A DNA stretch of 64,000 bases from Microvirga makkahensis (GTDB taxonomy: Bacteria > Pseudomonadota > Alphaproteobacteria > Rhizobiales > Beijerinckiaceae). Location of the stretch: positions 25,904-89,903 of the forward strand of contig NZ_WURB01000016.1 of NCBI RefSeq assembly GCF_009830105.1, in the 5' to 3' direction. Position numbers and translations under genes: made by a program. The notes beneath the pieces are model-generated. The model searched no databases. It was given only the letters and a program-made list of their open reading frames with translations, and was not told where the DNA came from. Below are positions 45,535 through 57,592 of the stretch, piece by piece. Positions within the stretch are counted from its first letter, which is position 1; each line of letters opens with the position of its first letter.

Positions 45535-46527
45535 ATGCGCCTTCCAGTCTTCAGCCTCATCGCCCTCGGTCTCTCCGGGACAGCCCATGGGCAGGAGATT
45601 TCCTTTCGCCTGCCGGTTGCCTGCGACATCGGGCGCACCTGCTTCATCCAGCATTACGTGGACCACGATCCGACCCCGGAAGCCCGCGACCACCAATGCG
45701 GGACGCTCACCTATGACGGGCATGATGGCATCGATATCCGAGTGCCGACCATGGCGGCGCAACGGGCGGGCGTTGATGTGGTGGCGGCCGCTGACGGCAG
45801 GGTCCTGCGCACGCGCGACGGCATGGAGGATATCTCCGTTGCGGGGAGAGGCCGGGTCACCGTCGAGAACCTCGAATGTGGCAATGGAGCCGTGGTCGAT
45901 CACGGCAACGGCTGGCAGAGCCAGTACTGCCACATGGCCAAGGGCAGCCTTCGCGTGAAGCCTGGCGACGCGGTGAAGGCAGGCGACAAGATCGGGCAGG
46001 TTGGCCTCTCCGGTGCGACCGAATTTCCGCATCTGCATTTCACCGTCCGCAAGGACGGACAGGTGGTCGATCCGTTCACGTCTGGCCCGGCGACCCAGGC
46101 GTGCGGCATGAAGCCCCCGGCCTCGCTTTGGGAGCCACTCACGCTGCAAAATCTCGGCTATCAGGCAGGCAGCGTGCTGAACAAGGGCTTCGCCCCCGGT
46201 CCGGTCACCATGAAGGCGATCGAATCGGGAGCGGCCGAGCAGGATGTCCCGACGGCGAAATCCCCGGCCCTCGTAGCCTTCGTGCGCGCCATCGGCCTGA
46301 AGGGAGGCGATGTGCAGATTCTCACCCTGTTCAACCCGGACGGGCAGCCGGTGGCCCGGAACGAAGCTCCGCCTCTCGACCGCGACAAGGCGCAATGGAT
46401 GATGTTTGCGGGGTTGAAGCAGCCCCGGGGCGGCTTCCGCCCGGGCCTGTACCGCGCGGTCTACCGCGTGGTGCGGGAGGGCAGTCCTGTCATCGAGCAG
46501 GCGTTTGGAATCACCCTGAAGCCCTGA
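45535..46527 (+). CDS. M23 family metallopeptidase (LytM-like)
   Basis: A 330-residue exported protein with a signal peptide (LPVFSLIALGLSGTAHG). The peptidase domain has the zinc ligands in GHDGIDIRV (HxxxD) and FPHLHFTV (HxH), with GWQSQYCHMAKGSL between. It probably cuts peptidoglycan cross-links or is a degenerate regulator. The last 120 residues are a separate all-beta-looking domain. Its stop is directly adjacent to the ccmB stop on the other strand (0 bases between). It lies inside what is normally an uninterrupted ccm operon. Confidence 0.88.
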   Translation: MRLPVFSLIALGLSGTAHGQEISFRLPVACDIGRTCFIQHYVDHDPTPEARDHQCGTLTYDGHDGIDIRVPTMAAQRAGVDVVAAADGRVLRTRDGMEDISVAGRGRVTVENLECGNGAVVDHGNGWQSQYCHMAKGSLRVKPGDAVKAGDKIGQVGLSGATEFPHLHFTVRKDGQVVDPFTSGPATQACGMKPPASLWEPLTLQNLGYQAGSVLNKGFAPGPVTMKAIESGAAEQDVPTAKSPALVAFVRAIGLKGGDVQILTLFNPDGQPVARNEAPPLDRDKAQWMMFAGLKQPRGGFRPGLYRAVYRVVREGSPVIEQAFGITLKP

Positions 46528-47196
46528 TTACTCCCCCGACCGCAGGGCCGCCGCCGCTCCCACCGTGCCCACCACGGCCGAGATCAGCGACAGCGCAATG
46601 AGAATGAGAAAGGGCGTCGCGAAGGGAATCGTGCCGCCCAAGGCCGCGTTCGCCGCCGAGACCCCGAAGATCAAGGTCGGGATCATGAAGGGCAACACCA
46701 GGATCGCAAGGATCAGTCCACCGCGCCGGAGCGAGGCGGTGAGCGCTGCTCCCACCGCGCCGATGAAGGTGAGCGCGGGCGTGCCCGCGAGCAGGGTCGC
46801 CACCATGGCGAGCATGCCCTCGGGCGAGAGCGCCACCAGCAGGCCGAAGAGCGGCGTGGCGATGGCAAGCGGCAGGCCGGTCGTCAGCCAATAGGCGGTG
46901 ACCTTGGCGAGCACGATCATCTCGAGCGGCGCGGGGGAAAGGCGAAGCAATTCGAGGGAGCCGTCCTCCTGATCCGCCTGGAACAGCCGGTCGAGGCCGA
47001 TCAGGGTCGCCAGCAGGGCCGCGATCCATAGGATCGCCGGGCCGATCCGCGACAGGAGGTTGAGGTCGGGCCCGAGGGCGAAGGGAATCAGCGTCACGAT
47101 CATCAGGAAGAAGATGAGCCCCATGACCCCCGATCCGCCCACGCGGGCGGCGAGCTTCAGGTCGCGAACCAGAAGCGCACGAAAGGAGCGAATCAC
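46528..47196 (-). CDS. ccmB: Haem exporter permease CcmB
   Basis: A 222-residue integral membrane protein with six helices, the ABC permease partner of CcmA. FQADQEDGSLELLRLSPAPLEMIVLAK and VALSPEGMLAMVATLLAGTPAL are typical. It overlaps ccmA by 4 bases. It ends where the M23 peptidase gene ends. Confidence 0.94.
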   Translation of the reverse strand: MIRSFRALLVRDLKLAARVGGSGVMGLIFFLMIVTLIPFALGPDLNLLSRIGPAILWIAALLATLIGLDRLFQADQEDGSLELLRLSPAPLEMIVLAKVTAYWLTTGLPLAIATPLFGLLVALSPEGMLAMVATLLAGTPALTFIGAVGAALTASLRRGGLILAILVLPFMIPTLIFGVSAANAALGGTIPFATPFLILIALSLISAVVGTVGAAAALRSGE

Positions 47197-47831
47197 GACA
47201 TGTCTCCCTCGGCGCGCAGCCGCGAGCGCTCGATCCGGAGCTCCTTCGCCTGTGACAGGAACAGGGGCGAATGGGTGGTGGCGGCGATCATGCCGCCCGC
47301 CGACCGGTGAGTCTCCAGGAGCCCGCGCAGGATTTCCTGCGAGGCGGCATCAAGCGCCGAAGTCGGCTCGTCGAGGAGCCAGAGCGGGCGATGCGCCACG
47401 AGGAGACGGGCGAGCGCCACGCGGTGCCGCTGCCCCGCCGAGAGATAGGCGACCGGCAGGCGGGCTGCATGGGCGAGCCCCACCGCCTCCAGGGCTTCGG
47501 CAGAGGACAGGGCGGGATTCCCCAGGAAGTCCCTCGCGAAGTCCAGGTTCTCCCGGGCCGTCAATGCGCTCTTGAGGGCATCCCGGTGGCCCACGTAGTG
47601 CAGGCACTCGGCAAGGCTCCGCTCCCCCGCTCCTTCCCAGATGATCTTGCCGCCTACCGGATGGAGCCGCCCGGCGAGCATCTCCAGCAGGCTCGATTTC
47701 CCGGCGCCGTTGCGGCCGGTGATCACGAGGGCCTCGCCTGACAGAAGGATGAAGGACACGCCCTCGAAGATCCGGCGGCCGCCCCGGTCGCAGGCCAAAT
47801 TGTTAACGCTCAGACGCAAACCTTGCCCCAA
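47193..47831 (-). CDS. ccmA: Haem exporter ATP-binding protein CcmA
   Basis: A 212-residue ABC ATPase with GRNGAGKSSLLEMLAG (Walker A), YLSAGQRHRVALARL (signature), LWLLDEPTSALDAAS (Walker B) and ATTHSPLFL (switch histidine). It powers release of haem-CcmE. The start lies 218 bases from the divergent acnA gene. Length is normal for CcmA. Confidence 0.95.
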   Translation of the reverse strand: MGQGLRLSVNNLACDRGGRRIFEGVSFILLSGEALVITGRNGAGKSSLLEMLAGRLHPVGGKIIWEGAGERSLAECLHYVGHRDALKSALTARENLDFARDFLGNPALSSAEALEAVGLAHAARLPVAYLSAGQRHRVALARLLVAHRPLWLLDEPTSALDAASQEILRGLLETHRSAGGMIAATTHSPLFLSQAKELRIERSRLRAEGDMS

Positions 47832-48049
47832 ACTTGAACCCCTGCCCTCATTGCACCCCAGAACCGTTCTAAACCGTGTAGCGGGATGGTTGGAAATGAT
47901 CTATAGCACCCTCGGCTGCGCCGCGCGCCAAGGCGTCCAATCCGCCTCGCGCGCTTCTTCCCTGTCCGGGCGCCCCCGGAGCGGCGCGCGCATATCGCGC
48001 TTTCGGCCGAACAAACTGTTCGTAACCCAAATGCACGCGAGGATTCGCC

Positions 48050-50755
<2,706 letters not shown>

Positions 50756-50770
50756 GGCGAAAACGAAGAC

Positions 50771-50838
50771 GCCCGCTCTTCGGACGAGGAGCGGGCGGAG
50801 TTTCTGAGTGCCGGGACGGTCCGCCGTCCCGGCTTTTT
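50771..50838 (+). terminator. Tandem hairpins with terminator after acnA
   Basis: A first stem (GCCCGCTC...GAGCGGGC, 50771-50797) is followed by a perfect 10-base stem (GCCGGGACGG, loop TCCG, CCGTCCCGGC, 50810-50833) and TTTTT. The second is a standard Rho-independent terminator. Confidence 0.92.
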
Positions 50839-51057
50839 CATGACCATCGCGGTCCGATCGGATCCTGTCCGGTTCCGCTCCTCGGTCCCGCGGAACAGCG
50901 ACGCGAGGCCCCTTGCGGCGTTTTGCGCATGCCGCAGGCGCCCGCATTGGCTTATGGAAACTCTGCCGCCGGATCGGTTCCTCGCGCCCGTTAATGGCCC
51001 GTTAACCGTAATCCGGCGAAGCTCCTGCCATTGCTACTCAAGACCTTGTCGTCCGCC
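50839..51057. other. Intergenic region between acnA terminator and GNAT gene
   Basis: The whole gap between acnA and the GNAT gene is 302 bases. Beyond the terminator it holds the CtrA-like box at 50991-51005 and no recognised gene. Short plus-strand frames here have no ribosome-binding site. Confidence 0.5.
50991..51005. promoter_or_regulatory. CtrA-like binding site (TTAA-N7-TTAA)
   Basis: TTAATGGCCCGTTAA followed by CC matches the full CtrA consensus of alphaproteobacteria. It lies 53 bases upstream of the GNAT gene start. Matching by eye only; a chance match in a G+C-rich gap is improbable but possible. Confidence 0.5.
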
Positions 51058-51564
51058 ATGAGCGACCTTCTCGTCAGCATCCGTCATGCCAAGCCCGGCG
51101 ATGCCCCTGCCCTGGCCAGGGTGTTCGACGCCGCTTGGCGCGAGGCCTATCTCGGCATCATCCCCGGCGTGACCCTGGACAGGATGCTCGCCCGCCGCGG
51201 CGAACGCTGGTGGCGCTCCACGGCGACCCGGGGCCGCCCCCTCGTGGTGCTGGACATTGGACAGGGGATCGCGGGCTACGCGTCCTACGGGCGCTGCCGC
51301 GACCGCTCCCTTCCGGTCGAGGGCGAGATCGACGAGCTCTATCTGCTGCCGGAATATCAGGGAATCGGCCTCGGCCGGCGTCTGTTCAAGGCGGTCCTCA
51401 ACGACCTGCGCCACGGCGAGATGCCGCAGGTGGCCGTGTGGGCCCTGGAGGATAACGAGCGCGCCTGCGCCTTCTACGAAGGCCTCGGCGGGCGCCGCGT
51501 CGCCCGGGTGGAGGAGCGGATCGGCCGCACGCTCCTTGCGAAGGTCGCCTATCTCTTTCGGTAA
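51058..51564 (+). CDS. GNAT family N-acetyltransferase
   Basis: A 168-residue protein with the GNAT fold: VSIRHAKPGDAPALARVFDAAW at the start, EIDELYLLPEYQGIGLGRRLFKAVL as the acetyl-CoA binding motif A, and ALEDNERACAFYEGLGGRR at the end. The acceptor (amine, protein, or antibiotic) is unknown. The ATG at 51058 was chosen over a TTG at 51031. Alone, between acnA and ppa. Confidence 0.88.
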   Translation: MSDLLVSIRHAKPGDAPALARVFDAAWREAYLGIIPGVTLDRMLARRGERWWRSTATRGRPLVVLDIGQGIAGYASYGRCRDRSLPVEGEIDELYLLPEYQGIGLGRRLFKAVLNDLRHGEMPQVAVWALEDNERACAFYEGLGGRRVARVEERIGRTLLAKVAYLFR

Positions 51565-51747
51565 AAACGCGTTTTGGTTCTTGTTGGATGAGCGCTCTCC
51601 GGCTAGGAAGCGCGAAAGCCTTGGTGGGCGGACCGGCCGGTTTGGCCCGAGCCGCTCCAGAAGGCTTCTTTTTGCTGCATTGATCGGTGAAACAGTCTCT
51701 CCCTCACCGAGGTCGATGCCTCAAGCCTTGTTCCGGAGAACAGCTCT

Positions 51748-52278
51748 ATGCGCCTTGACGCGATCCAGACTGGAAAGAACCCGCCTGAGGACGTGAACGT
51801 CGTGATCGAAGTGCCGCTCGGCGGCGAGCCCATCAAGTACGAGATGGACAAGGAATCGGGCGCGCTCGTCGTCGACCGCTTCCTCTACACCGCCATGCGG
51901 TATCCCGGAAATTACGGCTTCATCCCCCACACCCTGTCCGGCGACGGCGACCCCTGCGACGTGCTCGTCGCCAATACCCGCGCCATCGCGCCCGGCGCCA
52001 TCATGAACGTGCGCCCCGTCGGCGTGCTCGTGATGGAGGATGACGGCGGCCAGGACGAGAAGATCATCGCGGTTCCTTCGAGCAAGCTCACCCAGCGCTA
52101 CGACCGGGTGCGGAACTATACCGACCTGCCGGAGATCACCCTCAAGCAGATCGAGCATTTCTTCGAGCACTACAAGGATCTCGAGCCCGGCAAATGGGCC
52201 AAGATCATCCGCTGGGGCGACAAGGTCGAGGCTCACCGCCTGATCGTCGAGGGGATCGAGCGGGCCAAGCAGAAGTAA
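51748..52278 (+). CDS. ppa: Inorganic pyrophosphatase
   Basis: A 176-residue soluble family I pyrophosphatase that removes PPi from biosynthesis. The metal-binding core is [11 protein letters not shown], with [31 protein letters not shown] before and [15 protein letters not shown] after. Normal length. A terminator follows at 52329-52355. Confidence 0.97.
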   Translation: MRLDAIQTGKNPPEDVNVVIEVPLGGEPIKYEMDKESGALVVDRFLYTAMRYPGNYGFIPHTLSGDGDPCDVLVANTRAIAPGAIMNVRPVGVLVMEDDGGQDEKIIAVPSSKLTQRYDRVRNYTDLPEITLKQIEHFFEHYKDLEPGKWAKIIRWGDKVEAHRLIVEGIERAKQK

Positions 52279-52328
52279 GAAACAGAACCGGAAACGGCCG
52301 AGGGTTTCTCCGGCCATCGCGCTTCGAG

Positions 52329-52355
52329 AGCCCGGCTCCTGCGAGCCGGGCTTTT
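52329..52355 (+). terminator. Terminator after ppa
   Basis: Perfect 9-base arms AGCCCGGCT and AGCCGGGCT, loop CCTGCG, followed by TTT. It lies about 50 bases after the ppa stop. Confidence 0.85.
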
Positions 52356-52367
52356 GACTTGGCCCGA

Positions 52368-54827
52368 TCAGAAGATGATGAAGTCCTTGTAGGTCAGGCC
52401 GAGATTCTTGGCGATCGTGGCGAACTGGACCGCCTTGGCGCTGCCGGTTCCGTCCGGATCGTAGAACAGGGCGCCGGCCGACTTGTGATAGATGACGCGG
52501 TCGTATTTGTCCTTCACTCGGTCTCCCACCACGAAGGCGCTGGCCGAGAGGGTTCCCTTGGCAATCTTGGTGAAGATCGCCCGGGACAGCTTGATCGTGT
52601 CGTCGGCGGGCCTGAAATCCGCGATATGATCGATGTTCGCGCTCGACCGTGACGCGTCGAACACGAAAATGTCTCTCCCGGTGCCGCCGAAAAGCGTGTC
52701 CCTGCCGGTGCCGCCGTAGAGGAGGTCGGTACCGTCGCCGCCGAACAGGCGGTCGTTGCCGGTGCCTCCGAAAAGCGTGTCGTTCCCGGTGCCGATCAGG
52801 CTCGCGCCGGATGTTCCATCGCCGCCGATGACATAATCGTTGCCGGTGCCGCCATCGAGAAGATCGTTGCCTTTGCGGCCAAAGACCTGATCGTTTCCGC
52901 CATATGCGTAGACCCTGTCGTTGCCGTATTCGCCAACGACCTGCTCGCCGGCATTCGTCCCTTTGCGGACGACGGCAGCGTTCTCGTATTCGTTGATGAG
53001 TTTGATGACGACATTTCTCTCAGCGGTGCCAGCCATTGCCCCATCACTGAGATTCTTGAGCCCGTCGCTCACCTTGATCTTGATGGTTAAGCTGGAGCGC
53101 GTGTCGTAATCGAGAAGATCCTTGTTCTTGACGCGGATAGTCTTGCCGTCGGCGTCCAGCTTGAAGACGCCTCCGGCATCGTCGACCAGGGTGAAGGTCA
53201 GCGCGTCGCCGTCGGCATCGATGGCCGACAGAACTCCGACGACCGCGTCGACGGCACTGTTCTCCCGGATGCCTGTACCCGAGATGCTCACGACGGCCGG
53301 AGCCGCTGAATTGCTGAGGGCATGGATCTCCTCGTCGATGGCGTCATCACCCATAAACTTCAGAAGACGCACGCCCTTCAGGGAGTCGACGCCGCCAGCT
53401 CCGACGATGGTGTCGGGGCTGCCCTCCTCGGCCGGTACCCTGTGAGTGACCGTATACTCCGTACTCTCGTCGCCGGTAGTCACGCTGATGTTGTAGTCGC
53501 CTCTCGTCCCTGAGAAGACGGCCATGTCATTGCCGTCGCCGCCGTCGAGCGTATCGTTGCCGTCGCCGCCCTGCAGCGTGTCGTTGCCGGCACCGCCGAT
53601 GAGCGCGTCGAGGCCGAGGCCGCCGATGAGGCTGTCGCTGCCGTTGCCGCCGGTCAGATCGTCGTTGTCCCCGCCGCCGTCGAGGGTGTCATTGCCGTCG
53701 CCGCCGTCGAGGGTGTCGCCGCCGCCGTGGCCGTTGAGACCGTCGTTGCCGCTCCAGCCCCAGAGCTTGTTGGCGTCGTCGCCGCCGTCGATGGTGTCCC
53801 AGCTGCTGCTGCCGTTGACGTGCTCGATGTCCCTCAGCACGTCCCAGCCGGAGCCGAAGGTATTCTGCGACACGTCGCCGATCCTCAGATCGACCTTGAC
53901 CGCGGCCGTGCCATGGTAATTGGCCGTGTCCTCGCCCGCGCCGCCCTCGAGCGTGTCGTTTCCCGCTCCTCCTTCGATCGTATCATTGTTGTCACCGCCC
54001 GCGAGCAGGTTGTCGGCGCTGTTGCCCCTGATCCAATCGGTGCTATCGCCACCGGTCACGTTCTCGATGTTGATCAACGTCTGAGAGGCGTAGCCTCCGC
54101 CGATATTCTGCCGCCCGGTCTGCGACAGATCCACCATGATGCCGCCGGTCGCGGCCGAATAATCGACCGTGTCGCCGCCTGCGCCGCCGTCGTAGAAGTC
54201 GTTGCCGGCTCCGCCCACGAAGATTTCGGAGCCCGCGCCGCCATAGGCCCGGTCGTCTCCGTCGCCCAGCACGATCCTCCCGATGACGGCTCCGGCGCTG
54301 CCGTCGTAGAGGTCGTCGCCGCTTCCCAGGTCGATGGCGATTCCTTGAGGTCCGGTAGAACGGATCAGGCCGCTATTGACGACCCTGTCGCTGGCGGAGC
54401 CGCTCTCGACGGCTTTTCCGGAGGTGGCGATCGTGCCGGTATTCAGCACCTCCAGCTTGCCATTCCCGCTCATCCTGATGCCGGATGCGCCGCCGATGGT
54501 GCCCTGGTTCGTGACGATGCCCTCTCCGCCCCCGGCGAAATGGATCCCGGCCCCCGCCACGGCCGAGATGAAGCCGCTGTTGAAGATCCTGTTCGGGTTC
54601 TCCGGCGTTCCGGCCGCCGCAAAGTTGATGCCGTCGTCCCGGCCGAAGACGGTCACGCCGGGAATGATCGTGACGTCCTGAATCCCGGCCGCGTTGATCG
54701 CGTCTCCTCCGGCCGTGCCGTTATAGATCGTCACGCCGATGAAGGCGGTCCCTTCCTCCAGGGTCACGCTCCCGTCGGGGCCGAAAACGGTGGGAAGGTT
54801 GTTGGGGTCGAAATAGTGGTTGGCCAT
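52368..54827 (-). CDS. RTX calcium-binding protein with cadherin-like domain
   Basis: An 819-residue protein without a Sec signal, as expected for type I secretion. Residues 75-165 hold N-x-G-x-I repeats of beta-helix type. Residues about 165-435 and 640-720 are RTX nonapeptides (GGxGxDxLxx variants such as GGAGNDTLQ). Residues about 508-612 form a cadherin-like domain (VVSISGTGIREN to IKIKVSDG). The C-terminus (FVFDASRSSANIDHIADFRP to KDFIIF) matches the serralysin-type secretion end. No protease motif is seen, so it looks like an adhesin or surface protein rather than an enzyme. No ABC exporter gene is nearby. Confidence 0.85.
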   Translation of the reverse strand: MANHYFDPNNLPTVFGPDGSVTLEEGTAFIGVTIYNGTAGGDAINAAGIQDVTIIPGVTVFGRDDGINFAAAGTPENPNRIFNSGFISAVAGAGIHFAGGGEGIVTNQGTIGGASGIRMSGNGKLEVLNTGTIATSGKAVESGSASDRVVNSGLIRSTGPQGIAIDLGSGDDLYDGSAGAVIGRIVLGDGDDRAYGGAGSEIFVGGAGNDFYDGGAGGDTVDYSAATGGIMVDLSQTGRQNIGGGYASQTLINIENVTGGDSTDWIRGNSADNLLAGGDNNDTIEGGAGNDTLEGGAGEDTANYHGTAAVKVDLRIGDVSQNTFGSGWDVLRDIEHVNGSSSWDTIDGGDDANKLWGWSGNDGLNGHGGGDTLDGGDGNDTLDGGGDNDDLTGGNGSDSLIGGLGLDALIGGAGNDTLQGGDGNDTLDGGDGNDMAVFSGTRGDYNISVTTGDESTEYTVTHRVPAEEGSPDTIVGAGGVDSLKGVRLLKFMGDDAIDEEIHALSNSAAPAVVSISGTGIRENSAVDAVVGVLSAIDADGDALTFTLVDDAGGVFKLDADGKTIRVKNKDLLDYDTRSSLTIKIKVSDGLKNLSDGAMAGTAERNVVIKLINEYENAAVVRKGTNAGEQVVGEYGNDRVYAYGGNDQVFGRKGNDLLDGGTGNDYVIGGDGTSGASLIGTGNDTLFGGTGNDRLFGGDGTDLLYGGTGRDTLFGGTGRDIFVFDASRSSANIDHIADFRPADDTIKLSRAIFTKIAKGTLSASAFVVGDRVKDKYDRVIYHKSAGALFYDPDGTGSAKAVQFATIAKNLGLTYKDFIIF

Positions 54828-55074
54828 GGGTCTGTTCCGAAGAGCAAAGGATTGTCGACCTTCATGGTTACGTTATTTCGTTAAAAACAGAAAGAGCCTA
54901 AAACCTCCCACCGCCGCCCGATGATTACGGGCGGCGACTTCCGCAAGGAAACCAGGATCTTCCAAGGGGAGAGCGGCAGCTCCTGAGCGATCAGGAGCCT
55001 TTCCGGAGCGTCAATCTGCCTGCCTTCCCTCGAAGACGGGATCCACCATGATCAGGCAGGCGGATCCCGCCCGC

Positions 55075-56337
55075 TCAGAGCGCCTCGCCCTTCAGGAGGC
55101 GCGGCACGTCGCTCCTTCTCATGCCCGCCGCCTCGCTGATGAAGAAGCGCTTGAGGCCCGGCATGCGGTCGACCAGACCCAGGCCGAGATCGCGGATCAG
55201 GCGCACCGGCAGCATGTCGTTCGAGAACAGCCGGTTGAGGCCGTCCGTCACGATACCCATGGCGGTGATGTCCGCCCTGCGCGCGCGCTCGTATTGCCTG
55301 AGCACGTCGGCGCCGCCCGGATCCATGCCGAGCCGCATGGCGTCGGTGACGATCTCCGCCAGCGCCGCCACGTCGTGCAGACCGAGATTCAGGCCCTGTC
55401 CGGCAATGGGATGGATGAGGTGGGCCGCGTCGCCTAAAAGCGCCAGGCGCTCGCCCACGAAGGAGCGCGCCACGCCGAAGGCCAGCGGGTAGGCCTGCGG
55501 CCTGGTCTCGAACGTGATCCCGCCGAGCTGCAGGCCGAACCGCTTCTCTAGCTCCGACAGCAGGTCCTCGGGGTGGGATTCGAGCAGGGCGGGCACATTC
55601 TCGCTGCGCTCCGTCCACACGATGGAGGAGCGGTGCCGGACGGTTCCGTCGGCAAGGACCTCATCCTTCAGAGGCAGGATCGCGAAGGGCCCTGCGGGCA
55701 GAAAGTGCTCCACCGCCCTGCCCTCGTGGTCGCGCTCGTGCGAGATGGTGGCGACGATGCCGGATTGCCGATAGGGCCAAGTGATCCAGCCGATGCCCGC
55801 CTGCTCCCTCAGGCGCGAGCGAGCACCATCGGCGGCGACGAGAAGAGCGGCGGAGATGGTCCCGCCAGCCGCCAGCACGACATCGGCATGCGCGCCCTGC
55901 ACGGAAAAGCCCTTCACCCCGTCGGGCCTCAGGTCCACGCCGCTGTCCCGGCAGGCGTCGAGCAGGAGCGCCATCAGGTCGCCCGAGGTGACCATATGGG
56001 CAAAGGGCTCGCCCTCCACGGTGCCCTCGAAGGTCAGATAGGTGGGCCTGACCGGATCCTGCAGACTCGAATCGGTGATTACCATGTCGAGGATCGGCTG
56101 AGCCTTGTCGGCCACCTTGTCCCAGAGGCCTAAGGCCTCGAACATCCGCCGCGCCGCCGCGGCGATGGCGAAGGAGCGCCGGTCCCCGTGCGGATCGCGG
56201 GTGAGCGCCGGGTCGCACATGACCACGTCGAGCCCGTCGCCGAGCGCGCGCTTGAGGGCGAGAGCCAGGGAAAGGCCGGCAAGCCCCCCGCCTGCGATGA
56301 CGATGCGCGCCCGCTCCGTGCCTGCTGCTGCAGCCAT
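55075..56337 (-). CDS. FAD-dependent monooxygenase, UbiH/COQ6 family
   Basis: A 420-residue flavoprotein hydroxylase of ubiquinone synthesis. The FAD motifs are IVIAGGGLAGLSLALALKR near the N-terminus and LALLGDAAHLIHPIAGQGLNLGLHD in the middle, with the DG motif ADGARSRLREQAGI between. Which ring position it hydroxylates (UbiH, UbiF, UbiI or UbiL type) cannot be settled here. It stands upstream of and divergent from tesB, a common rhizobial neighbourhood. Confidence 0.93.
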   Translation of the reverse strand: MAAAAGTERARIVIAGGGLAGLSLALALKRALGDGLDVVMCDPALTRDPHGDRRSFAIAAAARRMFEALGLWDKVADKAQPILDMVITDSSLQDPVRPTYLTFEGTVEGEPFAHMVTSGDLMALLLDACRDSGVDLRPDGVKGFSVQGAHADVVLAAGGTISAALLVAADGARSRLREQAGIGWITWPYRQSGIVATISHERDHEGRAVEHFLPAGPFAILPLKDEVLADGTVRHRSSIVWTERSENVPALLESHPEDLLSELEKRFGLQLGGITFETRPQAYPLAFGVARSFVGERLALLGDAAHLIHPIAGQGLNLGLHDVAALAEIVTDAMRLGMDPGGADVLRQYERARRADITAMGIVTDGLNRLFSNDMLPVRLIRDLGLGLVDRMPGLKRFFISEAAGMRRSDVPRLLKGEAL

Positions 56338-56503
56338 GCCGTTCTCCTCACTCTCGAAGCGATCTGCCGGAATGCGCCGCTTCGTCCCGCCTCGCGTTGA
56401 CTCTATAGGTGGGTGTCAGCGATCCATTGGCCAGCGTCAAGCTTGACCTTCTCGCGAGGCTCGCCGATGGATGGCGCTTCCCCGTTTTGAGGATGACCGA
56501 TTC

Positions 56504-57364
56504 ATGTCCCGCGCCGTGACAGACCTTCTCTCCATTCTCGACCTCGAGCAACTCGAGGTGAACCTGTTCCGCGGCCAGAGCCCGAAGAGCGGCTGGCAGC
56601 GGGTCTTCGGGGGACAAGTGATCGGGCAGTCGCTGGTCGCCGCTACCCGCACGGCGGACGGGCGCCATCCCCATTCGCTCCATTGCTATTTCATGCTGCC
56701 GGGCGACCCCAAGGTTCCGATCATCTACGAGGTCGACCGCATCCGCGACGGCAAGAGCTTCACGACCCGCCGGGTGGTGGCCACCCAGCACGGGCATGCG
56801 ATTTTCTCCATGTCGGCCTCGTTCCAGGTGGACGAAGGCGGCTTCGGGCATCAGGCCGAGATGCCGAAGGTTCCGGGTCCCGACGAGCTTCCCTCCGAGG
56901 AGGAGGTGAAGGGCGGCCTGCTGCTCCAGATGCCGGAGCCCATGCGCACCTATTACGAGCGCGAGCGGCCGCTCGAAATCCGCCCCGTGGAGATCAAGCG
57001 CTACACCTCCCGCGAACCCGGCGAGCCGCGCTTCCACGTCTGGATCAAGACCACCGACCGGCTTCCGGACGATCCCGCCATCCATCAGTGCGTCCTGGCC
57101 TATGCGTCCGACATGACGCTCCTCGATACGTCCCTCATCCCCCACGGCCGGACGGTGTTCGATCCGACCGTCCAGGCGGCGAGCCTCGATCACGCCATGT
57201 GGTTCCACCGCCCCTTCAGGGCCGACGAATGGCTGCTCTACGCCCAGGACACCCCCAACGCCTCGGGCGCACGCGGCTTCTCCCGCGGCCTGATCTTCAG
57301 ACAGGACGGCACCCTCGCGGCCTCCGTCGCCCAGGAGGGGCTCATCCGCGACCGCTCCGCTTGA
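56504..57364 (+). CDS. tesB: Acyl-CoA thioesterase II
   Basis: A 286-residue double-hotdog thioesterase hydrolysing medium- and long-chain acyl-CoA. SGWQRVFGGQVIGQSLVAA and VLAYASDMTLLDTSLIPHG are the TesB signatures, with HAMWFHRPFRADEWLLY near the end. The ATG at 56504 follows GAGGATGACC; a longer frame to 56471 has no support. A 10-base G run begins 15 bases after the stop. Confidence 0.94.
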   Translation: MSRAVTDLLSILDLEQLEVNLFRGQSPKSGWQRVFGGQVIGQSLVAATRTADGRHPHSLHCYFMLPGDPKVPIIYEVDRIRDGKSFTTRRVVATQHGHAIFSMSASFQVDEGGFGHQAEMPKVPGPDELPSEEEVKGGLLLQMPEPMRTYYERERPLEIRPVEIKRYTSREPGEPRFHVWIKTTDRLPDDPAIHQCVLAYASDMTLLDTSLIPHGRTVFDPTVQAASLDHAMWFHRPFRADEWLLYAQDTPNASGARGFSRGLIFRQDGTLAASVAQEGLIRDRSA

Positions 57365-57504
57365 GATCTGCCCGACACGGGGGGGGGGCTTTCCTCCCTT
57401 GCTGGGAGGGCCCGGGCGTAGGAATCGCGAAGCCCCCGGGCAGTGCAGATTCGCAGCGCTTACAGCTCTCCAACATCGTGGCCGCCCCTGTGCGTTTCTC
57501 CCTC

Positions 57505-57592
57505 CGTCATGGCCGGCCCTGTGCCGGCCGCCTCGATGTGAATGGCGCGGCGCTCTATTGAGGGGGGCACCGGCACAAGGCCGGGGCCGACG
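57505..57592. repeat. Dispersed GTCAT/CCGG palindromic repeat, copy 9
   Basis: GTCATGGCCGGCCCTGTGCCGGCCGCC, a spacer with GGCGCGGCGCTC, then GGCACCGGCACAAGGCCGGGGCCGACG. It lies upstream of the glnK promoter and is among the more diverged copies. Confidence 0.6.

Noticed and set aside
52368..54827. RTX protein as a serralysin protease
   Set aside because: No HExxHxxGxxH motif is present; only the C-terminal secretion part resembles serralysins.
54828..55074. Small gene or type I secretion component after the UbiH-type gene
   Set aside because: The 247-base gap holds only a short ribosome-unlinked frame and no family resemblance.
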